Assembly: GCA_023105745.1 (NCBI GenBank)
Contig: JALGQZ010000011.1
Location: 14,227,975-14,291,974 of the forward strand
Source: Austropuccinia psidii
Taxonomy: Eukaryota > Basidiomycota > Pucciniomycetes > Pucciniales > Sphaerophragmiaceae
DNA length: 64,000 nucleotides
Direction: 5' to 3'
Position 1 is the stretch's first letter. The number at the start of each line of letters is the position of its first letter. The translations under genes were made by a program, and so were the position numbers. The notes under the pieces were generated by a model that saw only the letters and a program-made list of their open reading frames with translations, ran no database searches and was not told where the DNA came from. Positions 58,792 through 64,000 of this stretch are shown piece by piece.

Positions 58792-59883
58792 AAGCTTAGC
58801 CATCTTGAGAAATGAAACTGTGTTCTTGAACTTCCATAGTGTACACATGAATTGTAAAAAATAGTCCAATGCCATACAGGTTTCTTGAATACAGCCTTCA
58901 TGAGCCAATTAAGCTGTCCAAAAAGTGGTTGACCTCTTTATGTCTTGACAATTGATTTGATTAAGAACAACCTCTTGATATTACCCTTAAGGAATCCTTG
59001 GTCAGTATTCCTGTAGAGGAATACTGTTGAGTTGGAAGTGACCAATACCTGAAGGGCCAAGTGATTGGTGTCCTCAACTGGTTACTCAACTTGAATCCTT
59101 AGAAGCCTTCTTTCACAATGGGATAGTGTACTGGTGACTGGATTTTAAATTAAAAAATTGATTCTTGAAAAAATCATCATTGAATTACTGATTAAAAATG
59201 GTGCATAATGGTATATAATACCATATATGTCCCATTCCTGGTTCCTGCAGCACTGGGTCCAAGGCTGGGGAATTTTTCCCCTTTATTTGAGGTGAAAACC
59301 TTTTGAAGGTGGCTGGTGGCCTCTGGTAGATTCCCGGGGGGATTACTTCAGCCTTGAAATTCCGTGGCACAAATGGCCAATCTCAAGTTTTTGGGTCATT
59401 TTGGTGCTGAGGAATTGATATGCCAAAATGGGTCCAGGCGGACTAAAATGTGTTTTGGGAGCCAGAGGTATAGCCTTTTTAGACCCTTTGGCCTAATTGG
59501 AATGGGGCCAAAAGGGGCCTAGGGGGTCTGCAGACTGTGCACTTTAGAGGGGTAGGGGGCCTCAATGGCCCGGTCCCCTCAATTAAAGAGAGAAGGCCAG
59601 AGGTACTGGTATGGGTTGAAGGGGCCATAGGCCCCTGGAAATTCGAAGTAGCCCCCCAGGCCCAATTCCAATGGGACAGCCTGCAGAGAAGAGGCTATAT
59701 AATTGGACCAAGAGGCCTTAGCATCAGAATATCACCTCTGGGCCATAAATAGCAAGGGATAGTGGATGTGGCCCAGAGGCTACTAGACACCCTAAGGGTG
59801 GCAATTGGCCAATTGGCCATAAATGGGTTAAGGCAAGAATTTCCATAAACACCCATTTGGGGGTATTTCCAGTGGTTGTGACA
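58792..59883 (-). repeat. 5' LTR of element K, outer part
   Basis: Homologous to 37794-38816. The high end GGTTGTGACA at 59883 is the complement of the LTR start. It abuts a 29-bp stub of the B-type LTR of element H. GC-rich patches rich in GGCC, as in the other copy. No gene supported. Confidence 0.6.
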
Positions 59884-59912
59884 GTATTTCATACATACCT
59901 CACAGGCTCACA
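59884..59912 (-). repeat. 29-bp stub of B-type LTR (element H)
   Basis: Minus strand TGTGAGCCTGTGAGGTATGT and nine more bases match the start of element B's LTR, then break off at the K LTR. It marks the 3' LTR start of element H. Confidence 0.8.
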
Positions 59913-60049
59913 TTCCCTACCAGCCAGACAAAAATTCTACCAAATTTTTTCGTTGAATATTATAACCCCAATTCAATTTTGGGGTTTAATCCACTGTCTG
60001 ACCTCTCTAATAATACTTTTCAAGCTGTAAAGTACACTAATAAAACTTT

Positions 60050-61910
60050 TCATTGAGCAACTGGTCTTCTCTTGTGTCTGGAGCTTTGGAGAAACCTTTG
60101 GGAATAAGTATTTTACTTTCTGAAAGCCACTCATCTTCAGGTTGTGGGTTTTGATATCTGACTAACTATTCTCTTTCATTCTCTCCCCTAAGTCTCCTTT
60201 CTTTCAATACTTTCAGTACCTTTTTCTCCTCACTCTTATCAAGTGGTGGTACTTCCAAGAGTGTTTCATTTCTCAAAGGAAGTAATTCTGTATCACCTGA
60301 AGTATAATGCTCTACTAGCCTAACAGGGAAGGTTGGGTGTTTGTTTTGCAATTATCCTTGAAGTTATATTTGTAATTTATTCTTCTTTTGAAGGAATCTT
60401 ATTATCAATGATACTGAAAAGGAATATTTCAATTTCCTTATTTAATATTACCAAAGCTCAAGGTTGAAACTAATATTGAGTCCCCTACTTTGGATTCTGG
60501 GTTCTTATGCCTCTTGTCCTATTTCTGCTTAGCATATTCAAAAGCTTCATTCAGGCCTTTATTTTCATGATTCTTCACTTCATCAAGAATTAATTCAAAG
60601 CTTGAAGCAGTTGGATGAATATCAACTAAGTCTTTCTTCAAAGTATCAACTGGAAGCTTGGGGTTCCATCCTTTTGCAAACATTCCGGGAGTTTTTCCTG
60701 CTGAAGAATGGATGGAAGTGTTTTAGGATATTTCCAATGCTATTATAAGTTTATACCAATTATGGGTAAAGACATAAGAATCCTCAAATTCCAGGCCATA
60801 AGCACAAAATCCTCTGATAATTTTCTCCATTTTATGAATCATTCTGTCTTCTAATCCATCAGTTTGTGAATGGTAAGCATTTTAGAATCATAGTTTTGTA
60901 CCCAAAATCTTATGTAAATCTGTGCATAAGGCTGATGTAAATTTTGGGTGTCTATCACTAAATATACTTTAAAAGAGACCAGTATGAGATATAGCTTCAT
61001 TCCAAATTAAAAGAGTTGTATCCATAGCTGTGTCATCTTTATTACAAGGTAAAGATATTGGAGTTTTTCTATATCTGTCCAGAATAACACAGAATGAATT
61101 TTAGCTTTATATCACCAGGAATTAAGGCAGTCACCCAATTCATATGAGCCACTTCCAAAAAGGTATTTGGCTCTTGGATATGAATTATAAAACCAACTCT
61201 TTTACCAGTAGCTTTATTGGCCTTTTGATACCTGTAACAACTTTGACAGTACTCAATGAAATCATTTCTCCAAGATGGAAATCAAGAACATGTCTTAATT
61301 CTTTCCACTTTTCTGTCTTGGGTTGTATGTATAGAATAGCTTTTTTCATGGCACTCTGATGATATTTTGTTAATAAAAATTATACTACATAAGACCATTA
61401 CACATGTGTGTTTAGAATTTTGATATAAGATACCATAAAATAAATGAAATGTTCCATTTCAATTTGAAATATTTCATATATCTTCCAAAGGAGTATCCAA
61501 AGCTCAAATGTCCCATATTTTTCAAATAAAGTGTAAAAATATGAAGGTTATTATTTTTCATGTAGCTTTCTTTAATTTCCGCAATGAATTGTGTTCCCAC
61601 ATCTGTGCTGTTAATCCCTTCAATTGAAATTCAAGGTTCTGCATTTGCAGAAACATAGGAAGGATTGTCAGGTGTATTGGTTAATGCCCATCTACTCAAG
61701 CCATAAGCATACTTTTGAATTTTTGGAGCTTTATGTACTATGGTCATATTGCCTCTAAGCTACTTTATAGCTATCTTCCATCTTAAAATGTGTCTGTTGG
61801 AGATTTTTATCTCAAAAGGTTATTCAACAGAATTACTATCAGTAATCACCTCAAACACACTACTATCAAAATAATAATGAATCTGTTCTAGATCCCATAA
61901 AAGTCAAAAG
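60050..61910 (-). pseudogene. Element H integrase and RNase H region
   Basis: Pieces in order from high to low coordinate: RNase H end (about 61900-61680), integrase finger and core (61400-60850; traces of HLLERM-like and [12 protein letters not shown] sequence) and C-terminal tail, where [17 protein letters not shown] and [15 protein letters not shown] (60166-60351) match the chromodomain-like end of B. Every few hundred bases there is a frame break. Confidence 0.85.
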
Positions 61911-61915
61911 CACTC

Positions 61916-63130
61916 TGTAATGTTGAGTCTATGATAAATTGATAATAATAGTATATAAAACTTTAACTATGACTGTGCCACCAATAAAATTATAATAAAA
62001 GAGTTCTTAATTGATAGAGGAAAGGCCTCCTTTTATCTTGTTCTGGGGTAGTGGGAGGTTTTTTACCCCTTCACACAACCACAGAGTGAAGCCTTTAACC
62101 ACTGTGGGCTGGTTTGTGGTTCTACACACTCAATCAAGACTTTTATTGGGTAATAATGTGGCTTTAGAACCACAATTTGTCATTTTTGCCCTATACAGGT
62201 TGAAGGGTTTCACCAATGGGGTTTACAGGTGTGTTCTGGTGCTTCTGACGCATCAGAAGCTGTACAGAACCTGTATGTACCCCTGTATTTGACTTAAGTA
62301 TAGGTTATTGAAGTATAAACAAGCTTGTTTGTCTATTTGACACCTCATAATCATATTTATGGGATATTATCCCACAGTAAAGCTGTATTGGTCTAAATGT
62401 GGGATTTTGACCTTAAAACTGCTATACCCTTGTCAGTTTTGAGGATATTGAGCTCAACTTTGGTTCATTGTGGATCCCTGAATGAGATCTACACAATGGT
62501 ACCTCATTTGGTATGGTTAACATTAAATATGGCAAAGGTATCCCATGTGCAATCTTAGTTATCCAGATATATGATTATCTCAAAATCTGTATGGAACTTG
62601 TTTGCCCCATACCTTTTGTTCTAGATAATATATGGGGAAATGGATGGAACCATTAGATAGCCCTAATTTTCCCCTTTCCAAAGAGACCCCACTTTGGGTA
62701 TCCCAGACTAAAACTGTAGAGGTTGGATGGGAGGTAAATATTTTATTCACCCTTATTTGACCTTATTTTGGCCATAGCTTCTATATTTTATTTCTAGCTC
62801 AGTTTGGCTAGTACCATTGAATAGCTCTGATTGAGATCTTTAATTCAAATACCCATTTGCTGGGGTTCAGCCTCTTTCTCTGGATTTTAGATGGGAGGTG
62901 AAAATTAAGGTTTATGCTCAGCAACTGCTTTGAGCTTGAATAACTTTGTTATTCTTTGTCCTATGATTATGGGACTTGAATATTTGGAAAGAGGTTAGTT
63001 TCCTATTTATTTTGATACCTTTTGAGCTTATTTGGCTCATCTCCATGCTTTGGTGGTATTTTGCTTTACCATTTGTTTATGGTATTCCGGCAGTCATTCT
63101 TGTGCTCTGGTTTTGAGTCACAGGCTGACA
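61916..63130 (-). repeat. C-type solo LTR inserted in element H
   Basis: The high end GGCTGACA at 63130 is the complement of TGTCAGCC, the element-C LTR start. The low end TGTAATGTTGAG is the complement of its end. Flanks are CACTC (61911-61915) and TACTC (63131-63135), a 5-bp duplication with one change. Element B supplies the empty site GCACTCCATTTGG. Length 1215 bp against about 1.4 kb in element C. Confidence 0.88.
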
Positions 63131-63135
63131 TACTC

Positions 63136-64000
63136 CATTTGGCTTTCTCCATATCTAGCCTCAGTAAGATTTATTTGTCCTCAGATAAAACAAACTGGAC
63201 CTTCATAATGCCTTTCATTCACAATATGGAAATGATGAAGAGCTGTGCCCTACCCCTCACCCCATATATTTGTATAAAGCTTGAAAGGAAGTTTCCAGTC
63301 TGGAATTGATAATAATGGTGTATTGGTTCAGGAATGTGTTATCTTTTCATATTCCTGCATCTTTGTCTAATTTCAAAGACAGAGTTCTAATAGCAAATTC
63401 TGTACAATGATCTGATATGAATTGCAAAATTGTTAAGGTGTTTCCTGTAATAGCTAGAAACCACTAAGAAAGACCTCAATTCCTCCTTGTTCTGGGGAAA
63501 TTGTTTCAGTAACACTGCAGACACTTTATTTTTATCAACACCAAGGCTTAGTCCTGAAACTAAATGTTCCAGAGAATTCAGCTCATTAAACCCAAAATTA
63601 CATTTCTTAAGAGATATTTTTATTATCACTTGAAGAATCTTCTTAATGACTAATTAATATACCTCCAAATACAATTTCCAGATTTCTAAACAAAAAGAAA
63701 TTTCATCAATATAAATGATTGACCATGTCTATGATACTTCATGTAAGAAAATGGTATTCCTCATTCTTTGAAAGTAAGAGGGTGCATTTTTAATTTGAAA
63801 AGGCATCCTCAAATACTCATAAATACAACAAGGAGAAATTATCCTCAATAATTTCCTAGCATTAGGTGTCAAGACATCCTGATTGGAACTCTTAAGTGAA
63901 TCAAAAGAATTCATGAATCATGCTTTGGATAATTGAGTCAAATTTTCATAGATTCAGGTAACTGTATACCTATCTGGAATGGTATAGGTATTCAATTTTC
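63136..64000 (-). pseudogene. Element H reverse transcriptase, decayed
   Basis: RNase H start (FKLYTNIWG near 63270-63300, catalytic Asp lost), the RT thumb ([32 protein letters not shown] at 63387-63629) and RT palm (NARKLLRIISPCCIYEYLRM at 63729-63914). YxDD reads YIDE near 63705. The element continues beyond the window. Confidence 0.85.

Larger units (their letters stand above)
37794..59883 (-). mobile_element. Old Gypsy element K, split by elements E and L
   Basis: Minus-strand Gypsy of another lineage. Its parts in 5'-to-3' order are LTR (start at 59883, complement of TGTCACAACC), leader, gag (52777 downward), protease (41540s), RT (40.7-40.1 kb), integrase (39.9-39.1 kb) and 3' LTR (38816 downward). 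E lies between gag and protease with duplication GAATT. L lies in the 5' LTR or leader with duplication AAATG. The Gag start (MPVHHSHLARQT) and linker (KFPSQ) resemble a very common rust-fungal Gypsy family I know. The two LTRs are diverged and the proteins riddled with stops. Confidence 0.7.
59913..64000 (-). mobile_element. Gypsy element H, B-like, decayed, runs off the window
   Basis: Minus-strand internal region homologous to element B from the 3' untranslated hairpin (59960-60000) through integrase, RNase H and into RT at the window end. It is split by the solo LTR at 61916-63130. Protein similarity to B is obvious, but there are many stops and frameshifts. Confidence 0.88.

Overview
The window contains no recognisable host gene. 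It is a nest of LTR retrotransposons in an AT-rich eukaryotic sequence: mostly Ty3/Gypsy elements of several families, one Ty1/Copia element, solo LTRs, one MITE and one unclassified insert. The Gag-Pol sequences resemble the large Gypsy families I associate with rust fungi (Pucciniales), most likely Austropuccinia psidii. That assignment rests on recognition of protein families, not on a search.

Layout. 1-7483: family-A Gypsy copy A (minus strand), with both LTRs incomplete. 7484-19058: Gypsy element B (plus strand), with long LTRs and an MITE in the 3' LTR. 19059-23787: 5'-truncated Gypsy element C (plus) with its 3' LTR. 23788-29679: family-A element D (plus), a deletion derivative with target-site duplication AACAT, inserted at the end of C's LTR. 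29680-30445: worn family-A LTR piece. 30446-37793: divergent Gypsy F (minus), whose LTR is split by a family-A solo LTR (33650-37506, duplication ATATA) that itself holds a 2.0 kb unclassified insert (33996-36023, duplication ACGC). 37794-59883: old Gypsy K (minus), split by the full-length family-A element E (41719-51786, duplication GAATT) and by the Copia element L (53918-58786, duplication AAATG). 59884-64000: decayed B-like Gypsy H (minus), split by a C-type solo LTR (61916-63130).

The most interesting signal is an extra gene in the 5' part of the A, B and F families. Upstream of gag-pol they carry a separate reading frame, called ORF1 here. It appears to consist of two exons joined by a 62-65 nt intron in matching phase. 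In the A family ORF1 ends in an ATGA that is also the first possible start of the gag-pol frame. The exon lengths (198 and 650 nt) are identical in the three A-family copies. ORF1 protein similarity persists across families in a frame different from gag, and in copies A and E the gag frame is also open across the same stretch, which suggests dual coding. D has lost most of gag-pol but keeps ORF1 fully open.

No autonomous element is intact. A, B, C, E, F, H, K and L all carry stops, frameshifts or truncations. Enzyme motifs (zinc knuckle, protease, RT YxDD, RNase H, integrase HHCC and DDE, chromodomain-like tail) remain readable in A, B and E. All splice, start-codon and translation proposals are inferences from sequence comparison between copies.
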